Source: Tectiglobus sp965215755 (lineage in GTDB: Bacteria; Pseudomonadota; Alphaproteobacteria; Rhizobiales; Hyphomicrobiaceae). Taken from it: a stretch of 64,000 nt of DNA. Every line of letters begins with the position of its first letter. The stretch's first letter is position 1. Position numbers and translations under genes: made by a program. Shown here one piece after another: positions 35,955-45,334 of this stretch. The notes under the pieces are model-generated. The model saw nothing but the letters and a program-made list of their open reading frames with translations, did no database searches and was not told where the DNA came from. Location of the stretch: positions 2,046,001 to 2,110,000 of the forward strand of contig OZ244119.1 in the NCBI GenBank assembly GCA_965215755.1, in the 5' to 3' direction.

Positions 35955-36219
35955 TGTTGTCTCCTCCGCGTAAGCCAGACGCCAAGCGGACGACCAACCA
36001 AATCGGAATGACGACAATGGCGCCAATGACGAAGTATCCGATGAGCCAATCAAAGGCACCGAAGCCCAGCTCGTAGAGGCGCTTAATGAGCAATTGCAAT
36101 TTGTAAATAACGTTTTCCGGCGTGATGCCCATTGCTGACAAGACAATGCCGACAACGATAGACAGGATGATCAATCGAAGCGCAACACCCAGTGGGCTTC
36201 CACCTAACCAACGTTCCAT
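35941..36219 (-). CDS. DUF6460 small membrane protein
   Basis: A 92-residue protein with two hydrophobic helices (about 15-33 and 58-78) and the pattern LGGSPLGVALRLIILSIVVGIVLSAMGITP found in DUF6460 proteins of Hyphomicrobiales. Function unknown; probably an inner-membrane protein. The ATG at 36219 follows GGGGAAG; a longer frame to 36294 lacks support. It overlaps the start region of the MATE gene and is probably co-transcribed with it. Confidence 0.82.
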   Translation of the reverse strand: MERWLGGSPLGVALRLIILSIVVGIVLSAMGITPENVIYKLQLLIKRLYELGFGAFDWLIGYFVIGAIVVIPIWLVVRLASGLRGGDNNPRT

Positions 36220-36369
36220 CGCGAACTTCCCCGAACTGTTCAATCCCACTGAATCAGACGAATTCCGTCTCAACCCTTGTAATTTTCGCATCATCTAGCA
36301 TGTTCGTGGCCCAAGCGCGAGTTTAGGTCATGACCCAAGCCAAAAATCCCGGGAAGTGCTGATTGCCGC

Positions 36370-38970
36370 ATGACGCAACGCAGTTCAAATCGTAAGCGAC
36401 CATCGCGCAAAGAGCCTTTGAAACGAGGCGCGGCTGCTCTGCATAGCGATCTGGTGCCCGCTATCATTCAGGATTGGTTCGGGCGTCGCGGTTGGGCCTT
36501 GAGAAAGCACCAGTTGAACCTGCTGGAGCAGGGCCGCAATTGCCGACCAACGCTTTTGATTGCGCCGACAGGGGCGGGTAAGACGCTCGCCGGGTTTCTA
36601 CCGTCACTGGCGGATCTGCTTGCGCCGGCCAAGCGACAAGAGCGCAAGGGGGCCGGACTGCACACGCTTTATCTTTCGCCGCTCAAAGCGCTCGGTGTGG
36701 ACGTTGCGCGCAACCTGATGACGCCGCTGGATGAGATGGGGCTCAAGATCCGCGTTGAGACGCGCTCCGGTGACACGTCGGCTGGCAAGCGACAACGACA
36801 GCGGACCAAGCCGCCGGACATTCTATTAACGACACCTGAGCAACTGGCGCTCCTTCTCAGTCACGAGGATGCGGCCTTTCTGTTTGCTGATCTCAAGACC
36901 ATCGTCCTGGATGAATTGCATGCGCTGACGGCGACGAAGCGCGGTGACTTGCTGGCGCTGGGGCTCGCGCGGCTGCGCAAGCTGGCTCCCGAGGTCCTGA
37001 CGATCGGGTTGTCAGCGACCGTTGCGCGCCCCAGTGAGTTGCGTGCCTTCCTCGTCGCGCAAGATCGTCCGGAGACGACTATTCAAATGTCGGATCTTGT
37101 CCAAGTTGCCGGCGGTGTTGCACCAGAAATCAGCATTCTTGAGACCGAGGAAGCTTTGCCATGGTCCGGGCATACGTCTCGCTATGCCGTTCCGGATCTT
37201 TATGCGCAGGTCAAAGCGCATCGCTTGACGCTCTTATTTGTCAACACACGGAGCCAGGCCGAACTGTTGTTTCAGGAGCTTTGGCGGATCAACGATGATG
37301 ATCTACCCATTGGTCTTCATCACGGGTCATTGGATGCCGGTCAACGTCGCAAGGTCGAAGCGGCCATGGCGGCAGGTCAGTTGAAAGCCGTCGTCTGCAC
37401 TTCTACATTGGACCTCGGGATTGACTGGGGCGATATTGACCTCGTCATCAATGTGGGCGCTCCGAAAGGGGCCAGCAGATTGATCCAGCGGATCGGCAGG
37501 GCAAACCATCGTCTGGACGAACCTTCCAAGGCAATCCTGGTACCGGCTAACCGCTTTGAAGTCTTGGAATGCCGGGCAGCGCTTGATGCGGCGAGAGATG
37601 GGACCCAGGATGCGGTTCTTAATCGTACCGGAACGCTCGATGTTCTCGCGCAGCATGTCATGTGTGTCGCGTGTGCGGGATCGTTTCATCCGGATGACTT
37701 GTTCGATGAAGTCCGCTCCGTTTCGCCTTATGTCAGCCTGCTGCGTGAAGACTTTGACCGGGTCGTGGAGTTTGTCCGAACAGGCGGCTATGCACTGAGA
37801 TCGTATGAGCGGTTTGCACGGCTACGACTTGAACAGGACGGTACGCTTCAACTCGCGCATCCTCGCCTGGCGCAACAACACCGTCTCAATATCGGGACCA
37901 TTGTGGATGCACCGATGATCAAGGTGCGCCTTGTCGGGCGCAGAGGCGGTACAAAGTCAGGCCGTCCCAAAGCGCTGGCCGGCGGCAGGATGCTTGGTGA
38001 GATTGACGAGTACTTTGCCGGTGAACTCAAACTCGGCGATGCGTTTGTTTTTGCCGGACAGGTGTTGCGCTGTGAGGGGATGCGAGAGACGGAACTCTAT
38101 GTCTCTAAGGCATTTTCGCGCGATCCCATCATACCGAGTTATCCGGGGGGCAAGTTTCCGCTCTCAACGCATCTCGCCTCTCGCGTCCGGCAGATGCTCG
38201 CAGCCGGGCATGACAATGCGAATTTGCCGACGCCGGTCGCGGAATGGCTTGGCATTCAATCCGACAGATCGGTTCTTCCGGAGCCAGATGAAGTGTTGGT
38301 TGAGACGTTTCCACGTGGGGACAAATCCTATCTGGTTGCCTATCCGTTTGAAGGTCGGCTGGCGCATCAGACACTCGGGATGCTGCTGACACGGCGTTTG
38401 CAGCGCGCCGGCATGCAGCCACTGGGGTTCGTGGCCAATGACTATGCCCTTTCGGCTTGGTGCGCACGGCCCTTGAACGAGGCTATTGAAGCCGGGGTCC
38501 TCAGCATCAATGGTCTGTTTGAACAGGATATGCTGGGAGATGACCTTGATGCTTGGCTTGCCGAATCCAATCTGATGAAGCGGACATTTCGTATGTGTGC
38601 CGTGATCGCCGGTCTGATCGAGCGGCGGCATCCTGGGAAAACAAAGTCAGGACGGCAGATGACGGCGTCTTCGGATCTAATATTCGAAGTGCTGCAGCGG
38701 CATGATCCTCAGCACGTTCTGCTGCAGGCGGCGTGGGCTGATGCATCGTCGGGGTTGCTGGATATCGGTCGGCTGGGTGAATTCCTTGCACGGGTTCAAG
38801 GGCGAATCAGGCATGTTGGATTAGATCAGGTATCACCACTTTCGGTGCCTATACTCTTAGAGATTGGCCGTGAAAGCGTTCATGGCAGCACTGCGGACGA
38901 GTTGTTGCGCGAAGCATCTTTGGAAATGCTGACGGACGACACGTTAGAAGAACACTCAGTCAACGGTTAA
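36370..38970 (+). CDS. Ligase-associated DNA damage response DEXH-box helicase (Lhr-like)
   Basis: Superfamily 2 ATP-dependent helicase of 866 residues. Walker A APTGAGKT (65-72), the DELH box (about 181-184), motif III GLSATVARP, and motifs V-VI (VCTSTLDLGIDWGD, QRIGRANHR) are intact, followed by a large Lhr-type C-terminal region with a cysteine cluster. Orthologues are typically encoded with an ATP-dependent DNA ligase, an MBL-fold exonuclease and PdeM; here only pdeM follows, three bases after the stop. A role in DNA repair is expected from the family. Confidence 0.93.
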   Translation: MTQRSSNRKRPSRKEPLKRGAAALHSDLVPAIIQDWFGRRGWALRKHQLNLLEQGRNCRPTLLIAPTGAGKTLAGFLPSLADLLAPAKRQERKGAGLHTLYLSPLKALGVDVARNLMTPLDEMGLKIRVETRSGDTSAGKRQRQRTKPPDILLTTPEQLALLLSHEDAAFLFADLKTIVLDELHALTATKRGDLLALGLARLRKLAPEVLTIGLSATVARPSELRAFLVAQDRPETTIQMSDLVQVAGGVAPEISILETEEALPWSGHTSRYAVPDLYAQVKAHRLTLLFVNTRSQAELLFQELWRINDDDLPIGLHHGSLDAGQRRKVEAAMAAGQLKAVVCTSTLDLGIDWGDIDLVINVGAPKGASRLIQRIGRANHRLDEPSKAILVPANRFEVLECRAALDAARDGTQDAVLNRTGTLDVLAQHVMCVACAGSFHPDDLFDEVRSVSPYVSLLREDFDRVVEFVRTGGYALRSYERFARLRLEQDGTLQLAHPRLAQQHRLNIGTIVDAPMIKVRLVGRRGGTKSGRPKALAGGRMLGEIDEYFAGELKLGDAFVFAGQVLRCEGMRETELYVSKAFSRDPIIPSYPGGKFPLSTHLASRVRQMLAAGHDNANLPTPVAEWLGIQSDRSVLPEPDEVLVETFPRGDKSYLVAYPFEGRLAHQTLGMLLTRRLQRAGMQPLGFVANDYALSAWCARPLNEAIEAGVLSINGLFEQDMLGDDLDAWLAESNLMKRTFRMCAVIAGLIERRHPGKTKSGRQMTASSDLIFEVLQRHDPQHVLLQAAWADASSGLLDIGRLGEFLARVQGRIRHVGLDQVSPLSVPILLEIGRESVHGSTADELLREASLEMLTDDTLEEHSVNG

Positions 38971-38973
38971 AGC

Positions 38974-39705
38974 ATGCTTGAACTTAAGCCGGAACATTTC
39001 GAGCTGAGCGATTATGGGTCGCAACCTCTCGCGGTTTGCGGGAAGACTTTTGTTGCGGATATGAGTGGTGCGCTCTACTGGCCGGCAGAGAAGATGCTCA
39101 TTGTTGCTGATCTTCATCTCGGAAAAGGCATGGCTTTTGCGGCGCGCGGTACGCAGATGCTTCCACCCTATGATACCCGCGATACACTGCTGCGCCTTGT
39201 TCGTGCGATCGATGCCTATAATGTCGAAACCGTCGTTGCGCTTGGAGACAGCTTCCATGATAGCGGTAGTTTTGCGTTGATGGAGGAGGATGATCGCAAG
39301 ATCCTCGGAATCCTTCAGGACGAGCGCAAATGGATCTGGGTCAGTGGCAATCATGATCCCGACATCGCCGAGCAAGCTGGTGGCCAACGCGCTGATACTC
39401 TTGAGATCGGTGGGCTGTCGTTACGTCACGAGCCGCAGATTGGGCCGGTCACACACGAGATCGCCGGTCATTTGCATCCGGCGGCCAAGGTCTCGCTCTA
39501 TGGCCATACCATCCGGCGCCCCTGCTTTATCAGCAATACCCGGCGTTTGATCCTGCCGGCCTTTGGTTCCTACACAGGCGGGCTCAATGTCCTGGATGAA
39601 GCATTCCAGCCGCTATTCGGTCACGATGGGTTCGCTGTCTGGCTGTTAGGTGATGACGGGCTCTATCCGGTCGCGACACGCAGGCTGAGTGCTGATCGAC
39701 CGTAA
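38974..39705 (+). CDS. pdeM: Ligase-associated DNA damage response endonuclease PdeM
   Basis: A 243-residue calcineurin-like phosphoesterase. Metal motifs are intact: VADLHLGKG (motif I), ALGDSFHD (II), SGNHDPD (III), and GHLHP plus YGHTIRRPC near the C-terminus. It is the nuclease partner of the Lhr-like helicase directly upstream. Unlike the divergent phosphatase at 30098, all canonical ligands are present, so activity is likely. Function as repair nuclease is a family inference. Confidence 0.92.
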   Translation: MLELKPEHFELSDYGSQPLAVCGKTFVADMSGALYWPAEKMLIVADLHLGKGMAFAARGTQMLPPYDTRDTLLRLVRAIDAYNVETVVALGDSFHDSGSFALMEEDDRKILGILQDERKWIWVSGNHDPDIAEQAGGQRADTLEIGGLSLRHEPQIGPVTHEIAGHLHPAAKVSLYGHTIRRPCFISNTRRLILPAFGSYTGGLNVLDEAFQPLFGHDGFAVWLLGDDGLYPVATRRLSADRP

Positions 39706-39781
39706 CCTGAGGTGTCGATCGCGGCAGACGCCAGCGATCCTGATCATCCCACCGATTTGGTTTTTCTGAAATGCGGCCGGA

Positions 39782-40651
39782 TCAGGTGCGTCTTCGGCTG
39801 AAGTAGGTTGATGCTGCCCAGCCGGACCCTGCTGCAACAAGCACGGCGACGATGCCGTAAAGCAACGGGTAGCCAATTGCAAAATTGTACAAGTAGCGGC
39901 CGATACCTTCGCGAGCCAATTGAACCTTTGATTCAAAAGTGTCGAGCAAAATGCCTTCCCGGAAGAGATGTACTCTTGCTTTCAATGGGCCGACAGGAAC
40001 ATTGGCGGGTAGATCAATTGTTGCGCGGAACAGGTTGTCACCGACAAACACAACGCCGAACTCATTCTCAACGTAAAGGCGCTGCTTCTGCTTGTTGCGC
40101 AGGATACCGGCACGGAATTCGTTGAGCCGTTCCTCGTTGATTTTAAGCTTGGCGCGAGACTGGGGTGTCAAGGTAATATGCTGGAAGCCTATATCATGCT
40201 GATCGAGAAGGAGGGGCTCGGTTATCTCGTCGAGTGGCTTGCTTGATGCGATCGCATAATAGCTCGGAACAGACCGGAATACGACAGAGCTTGTATTAAT
40301 CCAGATGCCGGCGACATTTGATTTTCGGCGGGCGACAAGCTCCTCGCCAACGCCTTCAACGACCACGACAACATCATATTGTTCATCGGCATTTCTGACG
40401 GGGCGCGTATTGGAGACGGCGCCAAAGACGATGATCTCGGTCCCTGTGAAGCTCGATGTAATCCCGACCGTTCTTGTAGACACATCGGCCTGGACCTCCT
40501 CGCGGGGTAACAATGTGCTGGTTGTCTGAGCACTCGCTGTCGTCATGAAGCCATTGCCCAACAGAACAAGGCCAACCAAGATCACGCCAAAGGTTCGAAG
40601 CATAGAGCGGCTCCATCGCGTCCGGGCCGGCAGTATCGAAATCAACGACAT
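39782..40651 (-). CDS. TIGR02186-family membrane protein
   Basis: A 289-residue protein with a signal peptide (AQTT after a hydrophobic stretch near 20-42) and a C-terminal membrane helix (about 258-280). The periplasmic part (RTVGITSSFTGTEIIVFGAV, ending in LFREGILLDTFESKV) matches the TIGR02186 family, found mainly in Hyphomicrobiales and encoded beside TauE/SafE permeases. Function unknown; probably an accessory of the permease. Its ATG follows the permease stop by two bases, with GGAGGG inside the permease gene. Confidence 0.88.
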   Translation of the reverse strand: MSLISILPARTRWSRSMLRTFGVILVGLVLLGNGFMTTASAQTTSTLLPREEVQADVSTRTVGITSSFTGTEIIVFGAVSNTRPVRNADEQYDVVVVVEGVGEELVARRKSNVAGIWINTSSVVFRSVPSYYAIASSKPLDEITEPLLLDQHDIGFQHITLTPQSRAKLKINEERLNEFRAGILRNKQKQRLYVENEFGVVFVGDNLFRATIDLPANVPVGPLKARVHLFREGILLDTFESKVQLAREGIGRYLYNFAIGYPLLYGIVAVLVAAGSGWAASTYFSRRRT

Positions 40652-40653
40652 GA

Positions 40654-41583
40654 CTAGTGCCCTCCGCCAAAGACAGGACCAATTGAGAACAGCTCGCTCG
40701 GGGTTGCGATCAATCCCCAGGCCATGCGTAGGCAGACGATAAGGACCAGGGCCGCCAAAAGGAAACGTAGCTGTTCGCCCTTCAATTTCTCACCAGCAAC
40801 AACGCCAAATTGCGCACCAATCACACCGCCAATCATCAAGAGGAGTGCGAGGACGATATCAACGGTCTGGTTTTGCGCTGCGTGAAGAATGGTTGTCGCT
40901 GCGGTCACGAAGACAATCTGGAAGAGCGATGTGCCAACGACGACACTGGTTGGGACGCGGAGTAGATAGATCATAGCCGGGACCATGATGAATCCGCCGC
41001 CGACACCCATGATTGCAGCCAGAAAACCGACCAATGTGCCGATTGCAAGTGGCGGGATCGCACTGATGTAAAGTTTCGAGCGGTGGAACCGCATCTTGAA
41101 TGGAAGGCCGTGGATCCAGTTGTGCTGCCCGGATTGGCGGCCGACCGTGGCGGTTCCTTTGGACGATTTGCGTATCGTATTGATGCTCTCGAGGAGCATG
41201 AGTGCGCCAATAATGCCAAGGAACGTGACGTAGCAAAGGGATACGATGAAATCGAATTGGCCAACTTCACGCAGCCATTTGACGAATTGCACGCCGACAA
41301 CCGAGCCAACCAGGCCGCCGCTGAGCAGGACGGTCCCCATTTTGAAGTCAACGTTGCGCCGTTGCCATTGCGCGATCGCACCCGATACCGAGGAAGCGAC
41401 GATCTGGGCAGCTTCCGTTCCAACGGCGACGGCGGCAGGAATACCGCTGAAGATGAGAAGTGGCGTCATCAGAAAGCCACCACCCACACCGAACAGGCCG
41501 GACAAGAAACCAACGGCTCCACCCATTCCAAGGAACAGGAACACGTTGGCCGACATTTCCGCAATGGGTAGATAAAAGTGCAT
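40654..41583 (-). CDS. TauE/SafE-family sulfite/anion exporter
   Basis: A 309-residue permease with about eight membrane helices. Two repeats of the TauE/SafE signature are visible: GFLSGLFGVGGGFLMTPLLIF near the N-terminus and GFLAAIMGVGGGFIMVPAMIY in the second half, with TEAAQIVASS and SLFQIVFVTAA following. Members export sulfite, sulfoacetate or other organic anions. The ATG at 41583 gives a normal N-terminus; another lies nine codons in. It is the first gene of a two-gene operon with the TIGR02186 gene. Confidence 0.92.
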   Translation of the reverse strand: MHFYLPIAEMSANVFLFLGMGGAVGFLSGLFGVGGGFLMTPLLIFSGIPAAVAVGTEAAQIVASSVSGAIAQWQRRNVDFKMGTVLLSGGLVGSVVGVQFVKWLREVGQFDFIVSLCYVTFLGIIGALMLLESINTIRKSSKGTATVGRQSGQHNWIHGLPFKMRFHRSKLYISAIPPLAIGTLVGFLAAIMGVGGGFIMVPAMIYLLRVPTSVVVGTSLFQIVFVTAATTILHAAQNQTVDIVLALLLMIGGVIGAQFGVVAGEKLKGEQLRFLLAALVLIVCLRMAWGLIATPSELFSIGPVFGGGH

Positions 41584-41916
41584 TGGTGCATCCGGATCGC
41601 AGTCCGAATCCCATGTTGTTCGTCTGGGGGTGCACCAATAGCCCCGAGTTTGCGGCTGCACACGGCAACGGCTTGGTCGGGTGGAATGGGCGCCTCTCGA
41701 TTGAATAGCTCATAAGCCAGCGCGCGGAATGCTGGTCAATGCCCTATGGACCGAATGTGTGAACTTTGTCGCGGGGCGGTCCGGGAAAATCACACATCAT
41801 CCTGATCTGAGACTCGGGAAAAACCTGCAACTACAAAGCAAAACGGCAACCGGGAGGCCGATTGCCGTTGTTTGATTCTCAAAACTGAGACTCATGCAAA
41901 AAGCTGTGAAGCAATA
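41584..41916. other. Intergenic region
   Basis: About 330 bp between two minus-strand genes. It holds the terminator of the upstream Sel1/PodJ-like gene (41842-41869) and presumably the promoter of the TauE operon. No further gene is seen. Confidence 0.5.
41842..41869 (-). terminator. Rho-independent terminator of the Sel1/PodJ-like gene
   Basis: AACGGCAA (41842-41849) pairs with TTGCCGTT (41862-41869), one mismatch follows, then three more pairs and a four-base loop. On the minus strand the stem is followed by TTTTG. It lies about 50 bases past the stop of the minus-strand gene. Confidence 0.8.
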
Positions 41917-44900
41917 TTAGTTCTGCCCGGCTTTCGTCCGAGTCTGCTTCTTCCACTGCAGGCCTGCATAGTGTGAGTCGTTGGCAAGCCGGCTTATGGC
42001 CTTGCGCCGCCATTGCAGGATCGCAGCATCGGCCTGGGTAAGCTCAGCAGGCTTCATCTCGGAGATGAGACCCTGACGTCGTGCGTCAGCGTCTTTGTCG
42101 CCGGCACGGGCTGCGAGGCCGAACCACTGATAGGCTTCTCTGAGATCTTTTGAGACACCTAATCCGTTTTGATAGAGGATGGCGAGATTGAACTGACTGT
42201 CAGCCAGGCCGCGGTTTGCTGCTTCAGTGAACCAACGGGCCGCTTCCCCATAGTCGGTATTTCCAGTGCCACTGCCTGCCGTCAGCACGGCAAGGTTGTG
42301 CATCGACTTTACGTTGCCCTGGCGTGCGGCGCGTTCGTACCAGATCTTGGCTCGCGAGAGATCCTTGTCGACGCCAAGGCCACGTTCATAGAGCGTTGCC
42401 AGCCGGTACTGGGCGAGTGCAAACCCTCGTGTTGCCGATTTTGTGTACCACTGGGCCGCTTCTTTGAAGTTTTGACGAACACCTTTGCCTTCAGCGAAGC
42501 GGGCACCAACTTCAAATGTTGCAGACGGATTGCCCGAGGCTGCAGCGAGGCGCAACGACAGCGGTCCGACCAGGGCCGATGGCATGTCCTTCGACAGTTG
42601 GCTGCTGGTTCCAGCAATGAGCTGCCCGGCAGGTGGATCACGTGGAATCAACGACGTTGGTACGGCCTGGGCGACAGGTTGAGTGGCGCCCGTTTGGGTT
42701 GAGAGTACGGCGAGTTCCTGTTGCTGCTGCCGCCTTGCCAGGAGGCCAGCTGGTAGGTTGTCACTGGCCTGCTCCATGGTGACACCCACAGGGATGCCAT
42801 CCTTCGTCAACGCAACAGCGCGCTTGACTGGCAATTTGCCATCCTTCCCAGGCGTAGCTGACTGCGGAATTGGCTGATTGCCAATGCCTGATGATTGTCC
42901 CGGAGCTGTTTCGGTTTTGGCCGGCTGCTCGCTTGTTGAGACTTTCTCTGCGTTGCCTGCTGGCCCACTCGCCATGTTGAATAGGAAGTTGCCGGCACCG
43001 AGGCCAACTACAGCCAGCGCCAGAGCAGCGATTGCCAGACGGGTGCGGGATGACCGTGGTGCTTTCGATGTCTCAGCAGCAACTTCGTAAGCGTCCTGCT
43101 GGTCGTCGAGTGCAGTGTCGGAGTTGTCCGTGTTATTCAGCTCGTTTGCAGCGCGCTGATTGGCGCGAGCGGCCGCCTTGCGTGCTTCTGCCACGAAGTT
43201 GTTGCGGTTTGGCCGTGCTGGCGGAGCCTTCGCTTCAGGTGCATCACCGGGCGGCTCAATGATGTCATCGAGATCATGATCGATCTTGAATTCCGCCGGG
43301 CGAGTGTCCGGACGACTGGGCTGGTTCGGTGAGGGACGTGCCCGTTCAGGGCCTTCAGCTGTCGGCTCGTGGAAGCTCTGCCGTTGCGGAGACGACGGTA
43401 TGGCCTCTGCCCGATGTGCCGGCAGACTTGCGACGTCCTTGGCGATACCGTCCTGAGTAGATTCTACTTTCTCAAGACGTTCCAGGAGTTGCACCGTGGC
43501 CTGCTGCAATAGATCCAGGCGCTCGGTCGTTTGTCGGCCACCATTGCGCTGTTCGGCGATCAGATTGTTGACGAGGCCCTTGACCTCGCCGATTTCATCA
43601 TTGTTGGCCGGGCCAGACTCCGGGAGTGCGGAAATCAGTCGTCCGGTTGTCACTTCGCTGACTTGCTCTGCAACCAGCTGCGCGATGTGTGCGGTGTCGA
43701 TCTCCGGCCGTGCGCTGTCCGGTTGCGTCGTAAGTTCGGCCAGTCGCTCTTCGGATAACCGGGTCGCAAGGTCGCGAACCAGGGTTTCGACCTCGGTCAC
43801 ACGTTCCAACTCGGTCTGAGAGCGTTCCAATTGCGCTGTGAACTCAACAATGCAGGATTCGATGTCCTGAAGCCCGGCCAGATCGGTATGCTTGGGCAAT
43901 GTGTCTATCGCGCCCTGCAGACGGGCTTCCATTTGATCAAGCCGCTCGCCGAGGAGGTCAATGTGATCGACGTCGTTCTCAGGCGATGGCGCGGCTGATG
44001 CCGTGATCTGCTCAAGAACGCGATCGAAGCTTTGCTCCAACCAGGCACGCTGCTCACTTTGGTCTACCCCAGGTTTTGGTGCTGAGGATGCTGCAATTTG
44101 CTCTAGGACACGATCGAAGCTCTGCTCCAACCAAGCGCGCTGCTCGCGATAGTCGACCTCCTGCGTCGGAGCAGGTGCAGGCACTTTTTCATGCATGGGT
44201 GTGACCGGCGCTTGCGCCGGCGGGAATGGAAGCTGGACGGCGTGAGGAAGGCCTGCCTCGCCATTCTCATAGAGCTGGGTCAGTTGCTCGGCTGCCGATT
44301 CATCCCATGGGTCATCGGGATTCCCCGCAGGGTCGAAAGCTGGAGTCGTTTGGGCGGCCTGTGGCTGCTCAACTGCTTTGGTTTGGTTTGCCGGAGCCTC
44401 TTGTTCTGGTTCAATCGGTGTCGCTGTTGCGAGATGGATCTCAAGCTCACGCTTGAGCGGATTGGTTTGCTGAACGAAGTGATCGGCGAGGCTTGCGAGC
44501 TTCTTTTGCTCGTCGGAGCGGACCTTTTCTGCGGAGCCTTCGGGCATTCGGATTGCGGCACCAGCGTTCAGTGCGGAGGCGTCGAGGATGGATGAATTGC
44601 CGCCAGAAGTGGGCGCAGATCCAGACGGGGCAGCACCATTGATCTTGGCTGCCAACTGTTCCATGGCTTCTTCAATTTGTTGGAAAGCGCTCTGGAACTC
44701 ACCTGGCAAACGATCTTTGGTGCCGCGTGTGTTGGCGGCCAGCTTTGAAATTCTCTCCTGCATCTCGTGGAGAGCTGCTGACTGACGGTTCTCAGACTCA
44801 GCCATCATCTTTGAGATCGCACCGAGAAGGGCGCTCATCTGATCGGCGTCATTGGACGACTGTGCCGCTGCGGCTGGTCGGCCTGACCACTCTTCGCCCG

Positions 44901-44931
44901 AATATGGCGTATTGAATTCGAATTCTGACAT
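41917..44931 (-). CDS. PodJ-like / Sel1-repeat polarity protein
   Basis: A 1004-residue protein. The cytoplasmic N-terminal two-thirds is acidic and rich in predicted coiled coil. One membrane helix (about 632-652, IAALALAVVGLGAGNFLF) leads to a periplasmic region with four Sel1 repeats (about 815-970), each A...A...GVxxD...A..W...AA..G. This order matches PodJ-type localisation factors, which organise a cell pole and division in alphaproteobacteria. A 30-residue block (around 257-316) is tandemly duplicated. The ATG at 44931 follows GAGGGA. A strong terminator ends the gene. Confidence 0.85.
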   Translation of the reverse strand: MSEFEFNTPYSGEEWSGRPAAAAQSSNDADQMSALLGAISKMMAESENRQSAALHEMQERISKLAANTRGTKDRLPGEFQSAFQQIEEAMEQLAAKINGAAPSGSAPTSGGNSSILDASALNAGAAIRMPEGSAEKVRSDEQKKLASLADHFVQQTNPLKRELEIHLATATPIEPEQEAPANQTKAVEQPQAAQTTPAFDPAGNPDDPWDESAAEQLTQLYENGEAGLPHAVQLPFPPAQAPVTPMHEKVPAPAPTQEVDYREQRAWLEQSFDRVLEQIAASSAPKPGVDQSEQRAWLEQSFDRVLEQITASAAPSPENDVDHIDLLGERLDQMEARLQGAIDTLPKHTDLAGLQDIESCIVEFTAQLERSQTELERVTEVETLVRDLATRLSEERLAELTTQPDSARPEIDTAHIAQLVAEQVSEVTTGRLISALPESGPANNDEIGEVKGLVNNLIAEQRNGGRQTTERLDLLQQATVQLLERLEKVESTQDGIAKDVASLPAHRAEAIPSSPQRQSFHEPTAEGPERARPSPNQPSRPDTRPAEFKIDHDLDDIIEPPGDAPEAKAPPARPNRNNFVAEARKAAARANQRAANELNNTDNSDTALDDQQDAYEVAAETSKAPRSSRTRLAIAALALAVVGLGAGNFLFNMASGPAGNAEKVSTSEQPAKTETAPGQSSGIGNQPIPQSATPGKDGKLPVKRAVALTKDGIPVGVTMEQASDNLPAGLLARRQQQQELAVLSTQTGATQPVAQAVPTSLIPRDPPAGQLIAGTSSQLSKDMPSALVGPLSLRLAAASGNPSATFEVGARFAEGKGVRQNFKEAAQWYTKSATRGFALAQYRLATLYERGLGVDKDLSRAKIWYERAARQGNVKSMHNLAVLTAGSGTGNTDYGEAARWFTEAANRGLADSQFNLAILYQNGLGVSKDLREAYQWFGLAARAGDKDADARRQGLISEMKPAELTQADAAILQWRRKAISRLANDSHYAGLQWKKQTRTKAGQN
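43981..44160 (-). repeat. 90-bp tandem duplication inside the PodJ-like gene
   Basis: Two 90-bp units encode near-identical 30-residue blocks sharing EQRAWLEQSFDRVLEQI, with a few changes between them. The period is exactly 90 bp, so the reading frame is kept. It lies in the coiled-coil part and could lengthen a coiled coil by one unit. Confidence 0.85.
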
Positions 44932-45334
44932 TTTGTCCCTCGGAGCATGAAATACTTTCCTGGACAAATTCGATCAGCAGCATTCCCGCGTGGAATGAAG
45001 GGCCAGATCCCCCCTGGATTGCTGAACAGAAGTGCCCAGCGGCCCCGATGCGTTCACTATTGCTGGACCACCCACGCTCAACGTCGTCGATTCGTAGTAA
45101 ATTTAATCTTAAAAGGATTTTGTATCTACCTGTAAGGAATGTGTTTTTTAACTTTTAGAATTCCCGACCATAAGTCGGATATACAATTTAGTGAGGGATT
45201 TTATTGGCATCGCGACAACATTCTCGGTGCGATTGCAGAAGTGGCCCCGTAAAATCGCCGCTTGTCGGTGGCAAAACCTTATCCAAACAACTATGTCAGG
45301 ATCACCCAACCAAATCAGGAGGGCGGGTTGCGCT
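44932..45334. other. AT-rich divergent intergenic region
   Basis: About 400 bp between the PodJ-like gene and a periplasmic-protein gene. The stretch near 45090-45190 is clearly richer in A and T than its surroundings and contains TTAA-type half sites (for example near 45101 and 45106) but no perfect CtrA box. Likely holds both promoters. Confidence 0.45.
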
